Shown here piece after piece: positions 16,595 through 24,672 of a stretch of DNA of 32,779 bases. Position 1 is the first letter of the stretch. Each line of letters starts with the position of its first letter. The DNA is from Catenibacterium mitsuoka_A. GTDB taxonomy: Bacteria > Bacillota_I > Bacilli_A > Erysipelotrichales > Coprobacillaceae. The DNA is taken from the NCBI RefSeq assembly GCF_964259225.1, contig NZ_CAXVKN010000023.1; one strand, 5' to 3'. The position numbers and the translations under genes were made by a program. The notes under the pieces are model-generated. The model was not told the DNA's origin. It did not search any database and was given only the letters and a program-made list of their open reading frames with translations.

Positions 16595-16925
16595 CTTCAC
16601 CATAGTTATCTTCAACTAAGCCTTCGTCTTCTTCTTCAGCGCTTTCTTCTGATTCATCTTCATTGTAGATATCATTCATATCGATATGCACTTCTTCGAA
16701 TCTATGTCTTGTTCTAAGATCCCATTTGTTTTCACCAACAGTGATCATACGACCATCTAAGATCATATTTGTATAGAATAATGATTCGTTATCATCTTTC
16801 TGTTCTTCATCGAATTCTTTCTTTTCAGCAACTTCTTTCCAGATATCATAGAAACTCATTGCTCCTGCTGATTTAGTAAGAATTTCGAATGCGATATTTA
16901 CCATTGACTCTTGTCTGTAATCCAT
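16587..16925 (-). CDS. rpoE: RNA polymerase delta subunit
   Basis: Delta is a Firmicute-specific RNA polymerase subunit that promotes recycling and affects promoter choice. The 112-residue protein has the HARE-HTH domain at about 6-72 (AFEILTK...SFYDIWKEVA) and an unstructured acidic tail from about 80 that is mostly Glu and Asp. It is shorter than the Bacillus protein (about 173 residues), mainly through a shorter tail. The start follows AGGAGG at 6 nt and is 9 nt after argS. The argS-rpoE order is known from other Firmicutes. Confidence 0.93.
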   Translation of the reverse strand: MDYRQESMVNIAFEILTKSAGAMSFYDIWKEVAEKKEFDEEQKDDNESLFYTNMILDGRMITVGENKWDLRTRHRFEEVHIDMNDIYNEDESEESAEEEDEGLVEDNYGEEE

Positions 16926-16934
16926 AGTAGCCTC

Positions 16935-18596
16935 CTACATCTTTTCTGGTGCATGGACACCAATTAAGTTTAATGCGTTAGCAAGTGTAATGCGTGTTGC
17001 TTCTACAAGTGCTAAACGTTGAGAAGATAATTCTTTGTTTTCTTCATCAATTACATGACAGTCACCATAGAATGAATGGAATAACTGTGCTAATTTCTGA
17101 ATATAGTTTGCAATCTTATGAGGGGCTCTTGTACGAGCTGCATCATTGATTGTGTTTTTGAATTCATTAATGTGTTTTAATAATTCAATTTCTTTTGGGT
17201 TATTAATCAATTCAAAGTGATTTGCAGGTTCAATATTCTTTTCAGCTGCTGATCTCATGATTGAACACATTCTTGCATGTGCATACTGTGCATAGTATAC
17301 AGGGTTTTCATTTGACTGTGATTTTGCAAGTCCTAAGTCAAAATCAAATGGTGTGTTCGCTGCTTTCGCTACAAAGAAATAACGAGTTGCATCTACACCA
17401 ATATCATCAATTAAGTCACGAATAGTAACAGCGTTACCAGTACGTTTACTCATCTTAACTACTTCACCGTTTTCAACCATTCTTACCATCTGTAAGATAT
17501 CAATATTTAACTGATCTGCATTATAACCTAAAGCCTGAATAGCAGCTTTCATACGATTGATATAACCATGGTGGTCAGCACCAAGTAAGTCAACTAAGTA
17601 ATCATAACCTCTGTTCATCTTGCTTAAGTGATATGCGATATCTGGTGTAAAGTATGTATAACTTCCATCAGTTTTAATAAGAACACGGTCCTTATCATCA
17701 CCGAAGTCAGTTGTTCTAAACCATAAGGCTCCATCCTGTTCATATGTATAGCCTTTTTCTTTTAACTTATTGATTGCAGGTTCAATCTTATTACCTTCAT
17801 ATAAAGAAGTTTCAGAGAACCATACATCAAATGATACACGGAATTCCTTTAAGATGTCTTTGATCTTCTGCAATTCATGTTCAGTACCAACCTTACGGAA
17901 ATAAGCAATAGCTTCTTCTTCAGTTAACTGAGTTAAAGCATCTCCTTCTTTTTCCTTGATACTCTTCGCAATATCAATGACGTCCTGTCCCATATATCCA
18001 TCTTCAGGAATTGGACGTTCAATATCAAATAATGCAAGATAACGGCTGTATAGAGATAATGCAAGGTTAGTGATCTGTTTACCTGCATCATTAATATAAT
18101 ATTCTCTAGTTACATCATAACCTGCTTTAGTCATAATACGACAGATAGAATCACCTACTGCAGCACCCTTTGCATGACCTAAATGTAAGTCTCCTGTAGG
18201 GTTTGCAGAAACGAATTCTACGTTATATTTCTTTCCTTCACCGAAGTGAGTCTGTCCATAATTATCCTTTTCTGAAAGTACTTCAGTAATTACTGAAGTA
18301 AGCGCATCATTTTTCATAAAGAAGTTAATAAAACCAGGACCAGCAATTTCTACTTTTTCTACATGTGCTGCTTCCTGATCAAGTGAATCAACAATGGCTG
18401 TCGCAATTTCACGAGGATTCTTATGGAGTGTTCTTGTCAGCTGCATTGCAATGTTAGTAGAATAATCACCATGAGTAGAATCCTTAGGAATCTCAATCAT
18501 GATATTTTCAGGGGTGATATCTACTGCTTCAAAGCACTTATTAACAGACTGACCAATGGCGATTTTTAGTGAGTTTTCAAGCTTATTTTCAGCCAT
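16935..18596 (-). CDS. argS: Arginyl-tRNA synthetase
   Basis: This class I synthetase charges tRNA-Arg. The 553-residue length is normal. HLGH at 138-141 is the HIGH motif and KMSKR at 381-385 the second ATP motif. An N-terminal Add-1 type domain (to about 100) and a C-terminal DALR anticodon domain, with IGVHAPEKM at the end, frame the core. I chose the ATG at 18596, which follows AAGGAGG at 8 nt; the open frame runs 21 codons further up without a ribosome site and through the promoter. It has a promoter of its own but may also be read from cls, since no terminator lies between. No T-box is present in the leader. Confidence 0.97.
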   Translation of the reverse strand: MAENKLENSLKIAIGQSVNKCFEAVDITPENIMIEIPKDSTHGDYSTNIAMQLTRTLHKNPREIATAIVDSLDQEAAHVEKVEIAGPGFINFFMKNDALTSVITEVLSEKDNYGQTHFGEGKKYNVEFVSANPTGDLHLGHAKGAAVGDSICRIMTKAGYDVTREYYINDAGKQITNLALSLYSRYLALFDIERPIPEDGYMGQDVIDIAKSIKEKEGDALTQLTEEEAIAYFRKVGTEHELQKIKDILKEFRVSFDVWFSETSLYEGNKIEPAINKLKEKGYTYEQDGALWFRTTDFGDDKDRVLIKTDGSYTYFTPDIAYHLSKMNRGYDYLVDLLGADHHGYINRMKAAIQALGYNADQLNIDILQMVRMVENGEVVKMSKRTGNAVTIRDLIDDIGVDATRYFFVAKAANTPFDFDLGLAKSQSNENPVYYAQYAHARMCSIMRSAAEKNIEPANHFELINNPKEIELLKHINEFKNTINDAARTRAPHKIANYIQKLAQLFHSFYGDCHVIDEENKELSSQRLALVEATRITLANALNLIGVHAPEKM

Positions 18597-18631
18597 CTTG
18601 TATTCCTCCTTTTTTATTTCATACTCTAAAT

Positions 18632-18659
18632 AATGTATCACAAAATGTTGGACTGTCAA
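18632..18659 (-). promoter_or_regulatory. Promoter of argS-rpoE
   Basis: On the - strand a perfect TTGACA (18654-18659) is 16 bp from TACATT (18632-18637), which is preceded by TGA, an extended -10. It starts just 5 bp after the cls stop codon and allows argS-rpoE to be transcribed apart from the upstream genes. Confidence 0.65.
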
Positions 18660-18664
18660 GAATT

Positions 18665-20227
18665 TTATAGAAGTGGAGAGAATAATCTCAATAATCCTTC
18701 TACGAGTCCTTTAAAATGACGGCTGTCATCTATTTTTACAGGTGCACAGATTTCATTCATTTCTCTAAAATCTCTCTTGATTGCAGATAAACATTCTGCT
18801 TCATATAATAAGACATTGCATTCAAAGTGTAAGTATAAAGAACGATAATCAAAGTTGATTGTTCCTACTGTAGCTGCTTTACCATCAACTAACATGACTT
18901 TCGCATGTAAGAAGCCTGGTAAATATTCATACACCTCAATACCAGCACGAATGAGATCATAATAATAAGAACGTGTCACTCTAAAGACAATCTTCTTATC
19001 CGGTACATGAGGGACATAGAGTCTGATCTTAACACCATTCTTAGAAGCAAGGCACAATGCCTTCAACATAACATCATCAATAATAAAATAAGGTGTCATA
19101 ATATCAATACTTCTAGAAGCATGTGTAATCATATTTAAATAAACTGCTTCTCCAACACCTTCATCATCTAATGGATCATCTCCATAGGGTAATACATAAC
19201 CTGTATTCTTAAATGGTTCAGGATGATAGGTATGTGGTTTAAACTGTTCTATCTCTTCTCCATGATATTCCTTATGATAAGCATAGAAGGTTGATAGAAA
19301 CATAGATGTCAAAGACCATACTGCTTCTCCTTCTAAGCGAATTCCTGTATCCTTCCAATGTCCAAAACGCATCTTACAGTTAATATATTCATCTGCTAAG
19401 TTAAAACCTCCAGAATAACCAATATAGCCATCAATCACACAAATCTTACGATGGTCTCTATGATTCTGACTTAAAGAGAAGACAGGAATAAAACGATTAA
19501 ACATCACTGTTTTAATACCTGCTTCTTCTAATTTCTTTGCAAAGTGAAGAGGTACAGTTGTAAAGGAACCAAAGTCATCAAAGATAAAGCGTACATCAAC
19601 GCCTTCTTTAACCTTCTGTTTTAAGATTCCGATGATTGTATCAAACATCAGTCCTTTAGAAACAATAAAGTACTCCATAAAGATAAAGTGTTTTGCATGT
19701 AAAAGATCTTTAATCATATCCTGATAGTTATAATCACTTAATGAATAGTACTTACATTCTGTATGATTATATATAGGGAATGATTGTCTATTGAGATAAT
19801 CTAAAGAAATAATCTTCTTATTAATAATCTGATTTCTAATAACCGGATCCTGATGTCTTGTTTCATTAAAATATTGTACTTCTGGCTGAATCTTTCTTTT
19901 TAACCAGCGTGATGGTCTTTTGTTACCTAACAAGAGATAAAGTAATCCTCCTGCATTAGGCAATAACATTATAAAGAAGATCCATGTCATCTTATAGTTT
20001 GTATTCTCATCTTTACTAATCAAATAAAAGATCATAAATGCGGAAAGTGAGATAAATAAGAAACGAACCACACCATTAAAATCTGTGAGTATTGATGCAA
20101 AGTATACAAGATATATAGCCTGAATACAGATGAGCGCAATATAGATCACAATTGGGCTCAATAAAAACTGGATAAAACGATATAGATATTCAAAGAACAA
20201 TGCTGTAAAACGTTTTATATATTTCAT
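18665..20227 (-). CDS. cls: Cardiolipin synthase
   Basis: The enzyme joins two phosphatidylglycerol molecules into cardiolipin at the membrane. The 520-residue protein has hydrophobic segments at about 20-45, 53-72 and 82-101, then two phospholipase D motifs: H259-x-K261-x4-D266 (HRKICVID) and H441-x-K443-x4-D448 (HAKVMLVD). Both catalytic sets are intact. Its ATG overlaps the stop of the DUF1934 gene by 4 nt (ATGA), with a weak AAGGG site, so translation is likely coupled. In Bacillus the ywiB-like gene is followed by argS; here cls is inserted between them. Confidence 0.94.
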   Translation of the reverse strand: MKYIKRFTALFFEYLYRFIQFLLSPIVIYIALICIQAIYLVYFASILTDFNGVVRFLFISLSAFMIFYLISKDENTNYKMTWIFFIMLLPNAGGLLYLLLGNKRPSRWLKRKIQPEVQYFNETRHQDPVIRNQIINKKIISLDYLNRQSFPIYNHTECKYYSLSDYNYQDMIKDLLHAKHFIFMEYFIVSKGLMFDTIIGILKQKVKEGVDVRFIFDDFGSFTTVPLHFAKKLEEAGIKTVMFNRFIPVFSLSQNHRDHRKICVIDGYIGYSGGFNLADEYINCKMRFGHWKDTGIRLEGEAVWSLTSMFLSTFYAYHKEYHGEEIEQFKPHTYHPEPFKNTGYVLPYGDDPLDDEGVGEAVYLNMITHASRSIDIMTPYFIIDDVMLKALCLASKNGVKIRLYVPHVPDKKIVFRVTRSYYYDLIRAGIEVYEYLPGFLHAKVMLVDGKAATVGTINFDYRSLYLHFECNVLLYEAECLSAIKRDFREMNEICAPVKIDDSRHFKGLVEGLLRLFSPLL

Positions 20228-20622
20228 GAAGGCATCCCTTCTTCATCTATATCAGAGTAATGAACCATCATATAAGCTTTAGTTACAAGATGTTCCTGGT
20301 CATAGAGTTCATAGATAAATTTCATTGTACCTTCTCTATATTCTAAAGAAATCACTTTTGTATAAAGTTCTACAACACCATAGGGTAATGTATATTTATT
20401 CGGTACACGCATATCCTTATTAAAATGTAGTACTGATTGATCATTCACAAGATGTACATGTGTATCATCATATTGGATATGCATTGGTTTTCCTTCTACT
20501 TCAAAAGAGATATGATGAACACCTTTTACTTCATAATGGTCTCCAATCTCTTTGTATTTTACTTTTTCTTTGACAGGGCCATTGACTAATAAACATTCAT
20601 AAGAAATTCTTTTTTTCATCAT
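20224..20622 (-). CDS. DUF1934 beta-barrel protein (YwiB-like)
   Basis: This 132-residue protein matches the DUF1934/YwiB family by size, pattern and position before argS. It is almost all beta-strand, with alternating hydrophobic residues (HISFEVEGKPMHIQY, KYTLPYGVVELYT), as in a small calycin-like barrel. It has no signal peptide. Function in the family is unknown. Two ATGs lie in tandem: the first (20622) overlaps the HD gene stop, the second (20619) is 7 nt from AGGAGG and may be the better start. It overlaps cls by 4 nt. Confidence 0.82.
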   Translation of the reverse strand: MMKKRISYECLLVNGPVKEKVKYKEIGDHYEVKGVHHISFEVEGKPMHIQYDDTHVHLVNDQSVLHFNKDMRVPNKYTLPYGVVELYTKVISLEYREGTMKFIYELYDQEHLVTKAYMMVHYSDIDEEGMPS

Positions 20623-22202
20623 CCTACCTCCTTAATCATATAGTTACCTTCTGTACGATACCCATTTTCTAAATAAAAATCAAGAGATTGTGTATGAGGA
20701 ATAATCTTGATTATATCTTTATTGTATTTTTTAAAGAAATCTTCTATTGCAGCTAATACTTCTTTTTCATAGAACTCTCTACGATCATCAAGAAGTAATA
20801 CAATGTCTTTGACACAATCATCAATAATATGTGCACACCCTATAACATGATCTTCTTGATAGAATTCTAAGAATATACCTTCCTGATTCCATTCTTTAGA
20901 AGTCTGTTCAAGAATATAGTGTGTACCCTGTGCATCCTTATATTTATTAAAAGACTGATATCTAAAAGATGAACGTCTAATAACTTGTCTTGTAGAGAAG
21001 ATTTTTTGATCCTGTTTGGCTTTACCTAATAATATAGCTTGTACAATTTCTGATTCTTCTGGTAATGAACTAATTGTTCCATCTTGTTTAAGTATTTCTA
21101 CTTCATTCGCATGTCTGACCTCCATACGTTTATAAGGTACCTGATTCATAATCGCATCACTTGTGACATAATAGCGAGGATCTAATCCTTCTTCTATACA
21201 TATTTTTCGTGTATTTTCATAATCTTCATCACCCTTAAGTGTACGATATTTAAATAATTCTCTTTCTAATAAACGAGTCGATAAATCTTTAAGAATTGTA
21301 TCATCTTCATCCATAAAGCATCTTATATAATAGAGTAATGATGTTTCATCAAGTTTCACAAATTGTTCAGGTGTAAAGTTATCTTCTAAGAAAGGAATAA
21401 GAAGTGGAAATGAAGATTTAAAGGTATAGTTTTGTTTATATAAGTCCTTTACACGTTTCATAACACTCCCTAGTACTTGTTCATAACTTCTAGATACGGG
21501 ATGATAATACACCTGCCAATACATATAATAACGAGCTAAAATATAATCTTCTATTGCCTGTACACCAGAAGATTTAAAGACAATACGATTATCTACAATA
21601 CGCATAGTACGTAATATTCTTGATAAATCAAACTGTCCATAAGTCACACCACAGTTATAAGAATCACGTAGAAGATAATCCATACGATCAGCATCTACCT
21701 GACTAGAGATCATCTGCACCAACATTGGTTTATCGGCTTTCTTTTCTATAATACGTGCCACATCTTCAGGTAAATGAGGATCTATTTGTGAAAGTACATC
21801 ATGTACCTCTGTATGTCCTCTAATAAGAGCTGTGGTCATCTCTTCATGATTATATTGGAATATACCTTCAAATGAATGAGAGAAAGGACCATGACCTAAA
21901 TCATGTAATAAAGCGGCACATAATACAGTTAAACGTTCATAGTCTGTTAAGTGATTTTTGACTTGATCTAACTCTGTCATTTGTCGCGTTATTTCATAAA
22001 CACCTAAAGAATGGACAAAACGTGAATGTTCTGCACTAGGAAATACCATGGATGTACCTCCTAACTGTTTAATACGTCTTAAACGCTGAAATTCTTTTGT
22101 ATTAATCAGTTTCCAGATAGGCATATATTCAACACGTATATAATCATGAACAACATCTCTAAATACTTTTGTATCAAATAAACGGTAATCTTCTAAATGC
22201 AT
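20619..22202 (-). CDS. HD-domain hydrolase, YwfO-like, with GNAT-like C-terminal extension
   Basis: The N-terminal part is an HD phosphohydrolase related to dNTP triphosphohydrolases and YwfO. Metal-ligand candidates are H64 (RFVHSLGVYE), H100-D101 (LLHDLGHGPFSHSFE) and D170/D173 (VDADRMDYLLRDS). At 527 residues it is about 90 longer than I recall for YwfO (about 433). The extra C-terminal part, about 430-527, reads like an acetyltransferase fold: a short strand after GIFLEFYQED, GCAHIIDD, then an ending in DFYLENGYRTEGNYMI, the F-Y-x-x-x-G-Y pattern of GNAT C-termini. The start follows AAGGTGAT. It heads the unit that runs into DUF1934 and cls with 4-nt overlaps. Confidence 0.85.
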   Translation of the reverse strand: MHLEDYRLFDTKVFRDVVHDYIRVEYMPIWKLINTKEFQRLRRIKQLGGTSMVFPSAEHSRFVHSLGVYEITRQMTELDQVKNHLTDYERLTVLCAALLHDLGHGPFSHSFEGIFQYNHEEMTTALIRGHTEVHDVLSQIDPHLPEDVARIIEKKADKPMLVQMISSQVDADRMDYLLRDSYNCGVTYGQFDLSRILRTMRIVDNRIVFKSSGVQAIEDYILARYYMYWQVYYHPVSRSYEQVLGSVMKRVKDLYKQNYTFKSSFPLLIPFLEDNFTPEQFVKLDETSLLYYIRCFMDEDDTILKDLSTRLLERELFKYRTLKGDEDYENTRKICIEEGLDPRYYVTSDAIMNQVPYKRMEVRHANEVEILKQDGTISSLPEESEIVQAILLGKAKQDQKIFSTRQVIRRSSFRYQSFNKYKDAQGTHYILEQTSKEWNQEGIFLEFYQEDHVIGCAHIIDDCVKDIVLLLDDRREFYEKEVLAAIEDFFKKYNKDIIKIIPHTQSLDFYLENGYRTEGNYMIKEVG

Positions 22203-22226
22203 GATATCACCTTCCTTATTAGGGTT

Positions 22227-22256
22227 ATTTTATCATTTTTAAGAGCTATTTGCGAA
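22227..22256 (-). promoter_or_regulatory. Promoter of the HD-ywiB-cls unit
   Basis: On the - strand TGA precedes TAAAAT (22227-22232), an extended -10. TTCGCA (22251-22256) is a four-of-six -35 at 18 bp. It is divergent from the promoter of the phosphorylase gene. Confidence 0.45.
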
Positions 22257-22266
22257 TGATATAGGT

Positions 22267-22272
22267 TATAAT
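22267..22272 (+). promoter_or_regulatory. -10 element of the purine nucleoside phosphorylase gene
   Basis: A perfect TATAAT lies 18 bp before the start codon. No convincing -35 is seen at 16-18 bp. The leader would be only about 12 nt, enough for the GGAGGT ribosome site. Confidence 0.42.
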
Positions 22273-22290
22273 AGCTATGGAGGTATATTT

Positions 22291-23106
22291 ATGTATATTG
22301 ATGAAATTTATGCTGCACGTGATTATATTCAGTCACGTTATAAAAATCCTATTGATGTTGCCATTGTATTAGGTTCAGGATTAGGACCACTTGCTGATGT
22401 GATTAATGAACCTGTAGAAATTGATTATAAGGATATCCCTTATTTCCCTGTTTCTACTGTACCAGGACATGCTGGTAAACTTATTATCGGTGAAATTGGT
22501 GGTAAGACTGTTGCCTGTATGAAAGGACGTTTCCATTTCTATGAAGGATATGATATGCAGAAAGTCACAATGCCTATTCGTGTATTTAGTGCTTTAGGTA
22601 TTAAGAACTTAATTGTGACTAATGCCTGTGGTGGTGTAAGAGATGATTTAAATCCAGGACAGATTGTAATTATTTCTGATCATTTATCATTTATGATGCC
22701 ATCACCTTTAAGAGGACCTAACCTAGATGATTTTGGACCACGTTTCAAGGATATGACTGATGTTTATACATCAACATTACGTTCTCTTGCCTTTGAATCT
22801 GCAAAAAAAGTAAATGTAGATGTAAAAGAAGGCGTTTATTGTTTCTTTAAAGGACCACAGTTTGAAACACCTGCAGAAATCAGAGCATTCAAGACACTTG
22901 GTGCAGATATGGTAGGTATGTCTACAGTGCCTGAAGCTATTGTTGCAAGACATTCTGATATGAAGATTTTAGGTATTTCACTTGTGACTAATAAAGCAGC
23001 AGGACTATCAAATAATGAATTAAATCATATAGAAGTCATGGAAGCAGCTAATAGTGCAGAAGAAAGACTTGTAAAGCTTGTAAAACAGATTTTAGAAGAC
23101 ATGTAA
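22291..23106 (+). CDS. Purine nucleoside phosphorylase
   Basis: The enzyme cleaves purine (deoxy)nucleosides with phosphate to free base and (deoxy)ribose-1-phosphate. The 271-residue protein belongs to the trimeric PNP type (PunA/PupG). Motifs are GSGLG at 28-32, VPGHAG at 58-62, GRFHFYEGY at 79-87, NACGG at 111-115, Glu192 in GPQFETPAE, Met210 and Asn234 in TNKAAG. The Glu/Asn pair fits preference for inosine and guanosine over adenosine. The start follows GGAGGT at 7 nt. It is a single gene, divergent from the HD hydrolase, which may also act on nucleotides. Confidence 0.94.
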   Translation: MYIDEIYAARDYIQSRYKNPIDVAIVLGSGLGPLADVINEPVEIDYKDIPYFPVSTVPGHAGKLIIGEIGGKTVACMKGRFHFYEGYDMQKVTMPIRVFSALGIKNLIVTNACGGVRDDLNPGQIVIISDHLSFMMPSPLRGPNLDDFGPRFKDMTDVYTSTLRSLAFESAKKVNVDVKEGVYCFFKGPQFETPAEIRAFKTLGADMVGMSTVPEAIVARHSDMKILGISLVTNKAAGLSNNELNHIEVMEAANSAEERLVKLVKQILEDM

Positions 23107-23107
23107 T

Positions 23108-23131
23108 AAAGACCAGCGTGTGCTGGTCTTT
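23108..23131. terminator. Bidirectional terminator between converging genes
   Basis: A 10-bp stem (AAAGACCAGC and its complement) with a 4-nt GTGT loop has Ts on the + strand and a short T run on the - strand. It starts 1 nt after the phosphorylase stop and lies 4 nt from the glucosidase stop, so it can serve both genes. Confidence 0.92.
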
Positions 23132-23135
23132 TGTA

Positions 23136-24599
23136 TTAGGCTAGATTTTCACCATTAGATTCAATGACTTTCTTATACCAGTAGAAAGAGTCTTTCTTAC
23201 TTCTCTTCATAGTACCAGTACCATCATCATGTTTATCTACATAAATAAAGCCATAACGTTTTCTCATTTCTCCAGTACCTGCAGAAACAAGGTCAATACA
23301 GCCCCAAGTTGTATAACCGATTAAATCAATACCTTCTTCAATCGCTTTATCCATTTCTTTAATATGTGCACGGTAGTAGTCAATTCTATAATCATCATGA
23401 ATAGAACCATCTTCTTCTACTGTATCAAAGGCACCTAAACCATTTTCCACAACCATTAATGGTAATTCATAACGATCATAAACTACTTCAAGATAGTATC
23501 TTAATCCCTGAGGATCTAATGCCCATCCCCAATCAGAATATGTTAAGTAAGGGTTACGTACACCAAATGACATATTACCACCTACTGTATCTTCATTCTT
23601 ATGAGTTGTAATAGACTGAGACATATAATATGAGAATGTATAAAGATCAACAGTACCATTCTTTAATTCTACTAGATCCTGTTCAGTGATATCTAATTCT
23701 ACATTATGTTCCTTCCATAAGCGTTTTGCATATGTTGGATATTTACCTTTACACTGTACATCTCCGCAATAGAAGATACCCTTTTCCCATTTATAACGAT
23801 TAAAGAGAATATCTTCTGGATCAGAAGTGAGTGGATAATAAGTAATACCACAGATCATGCAGCCAATCTGATAGTTAGGATCAATTGCATGACCAATCTG
23901 TACAGCTCTCGCACTCGCTACAAACTGATAATGAAGATGCTGATATGCTTCCTGGAAAGCTTCATCACTTGCATTATCTGGTAAGAAGTTGATTGTATTA
24001 TTAATTTCATTAAATGTAAGCCAGTATTTAACTAAGCCTTTATATTCTTTAAAGATAGTAGTCACATACTTTTCATATAATTCAATATACTTTCTATCCT
24101 GCCAGTCACCATACTTTTCTTCTAAAGCAAGTGGTGTATCAAAGTGCCAGATAGAAACGAGTGGTTCAATACCGGCATTTCTTAGTTCTGTAAATACCTT
24201 TCTATAGAAGTCTAAACCAGCCTGATTTGGTTCTGTTTCTTCTCCTGTAGGATAAATCCTAGACCATGAAATAGAAAGTCTGAACATCTTGAATCCCATT
24301 TCTTTAAGTAAAGCAATATCTTCCTTATAGTGATGATAGAAGTCAATACCATCATGGTTAGGATAAAGTTCATCATCAAAGACTGCAAAATGAGCCCCTT
24401 CTGGTAATTTAAAGCCATGGTTAGGTAATTTCTGTTTCTGACCATCCTTATCAATAAATGTAACCATTCTAGGAGTATTGACTGTTCCTCCTGTAGTTAC
24501 ATCAGTACGGGCCATACCTCTTCCATCTACATTCCATGCCCCTTCACATTGATTGGCAGCAACAGCACCACCCCAATAAAAATCTTTACTAAATGTCAT
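23136..24599 (-). CDS. 6-phospho-beta-glucosidase, GH1
   Basis: The enzyme hydrolyses 6-phosphorylated beta-glucosides after PTS uptake. The 487-residue protein is a full GH1 barrel: QCEGAW near 18, acid/base Glu198 in TFNEIN, nucleophile Glu385 in VVENGLGA, and the phosphate-binding set Ser439, Lys447 and Tyr449 (in SAGTGEMRKRYG), which separates phospho-glycosidases from plain glucosidases. The ending SFYWYKKVI is typical. The start follows TAGGAGG. No PTS permease or antiterminator is adjacent, so its transporter must be elsewhere. It has a possible -10 just upstream and shares a bidirectional terminator. Confidence 0.93.
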   Translation of the reverse strand: MTFSKDFYWGGAVAANQCEGAWNVDGRGMARTDVTTGGTVNTPRMVTFIDKDGQKQKLPNHGFKLPEGAHFAVFDDELYPNHDGIDFYHHYKEDIALLKEMGFKMFRLSISWSRIYPTGEETEPNQAGLDFYRKVFTELRNAGIEPLVSIWHFDTPLALEEKYGDWQDRKYIELYEKYVTTIFKEYKGLVKYWLTFNEINNTINFLPDNASDEAFQEAYQHLHYQFVASARAVQIGHAIDPNYQIGCMICGITYYPLTSDPEDILFNRYKWEKGIFYCGDVQCKGKYPTYAKRLWKEHNVELDITEQDLVELKNGTVDLYTFSYYMSQSITTHKNEDTVGGNMSFGVRNPYLTYSDWGWALDPQGLRYYLEVVYDRYELPLMVVENGLGAFDTVEEDGSIHDDYRIDYYRAHIKEMDKAIEEGIDLIGYTTWGCIDLVSAGTGEMRKRYGFIYVDKHDDGTGTMKRSKKDSFYWYKKVIESNGENLA

Positions 24600-24620
24600 T
24601 GTTTATTCCTCCTAAATCAT

Positions 24621-24626
24621 ATTATA
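24621..24626 (-). promoter_or_regulatory. Possible -10 element of the phospho-glucosidase gene
   Basis: A perfect TATAAT on the - strand lies about 20 nt before the start codon, with no good -35. I see no cre-like or RAT-like site in the 73-bp gap. Confidence 0.35.
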
Positions 24627-24672
24627 TGAATTTTGAAACAAATATATTAAAAACAGACAGATTATGAAAATA

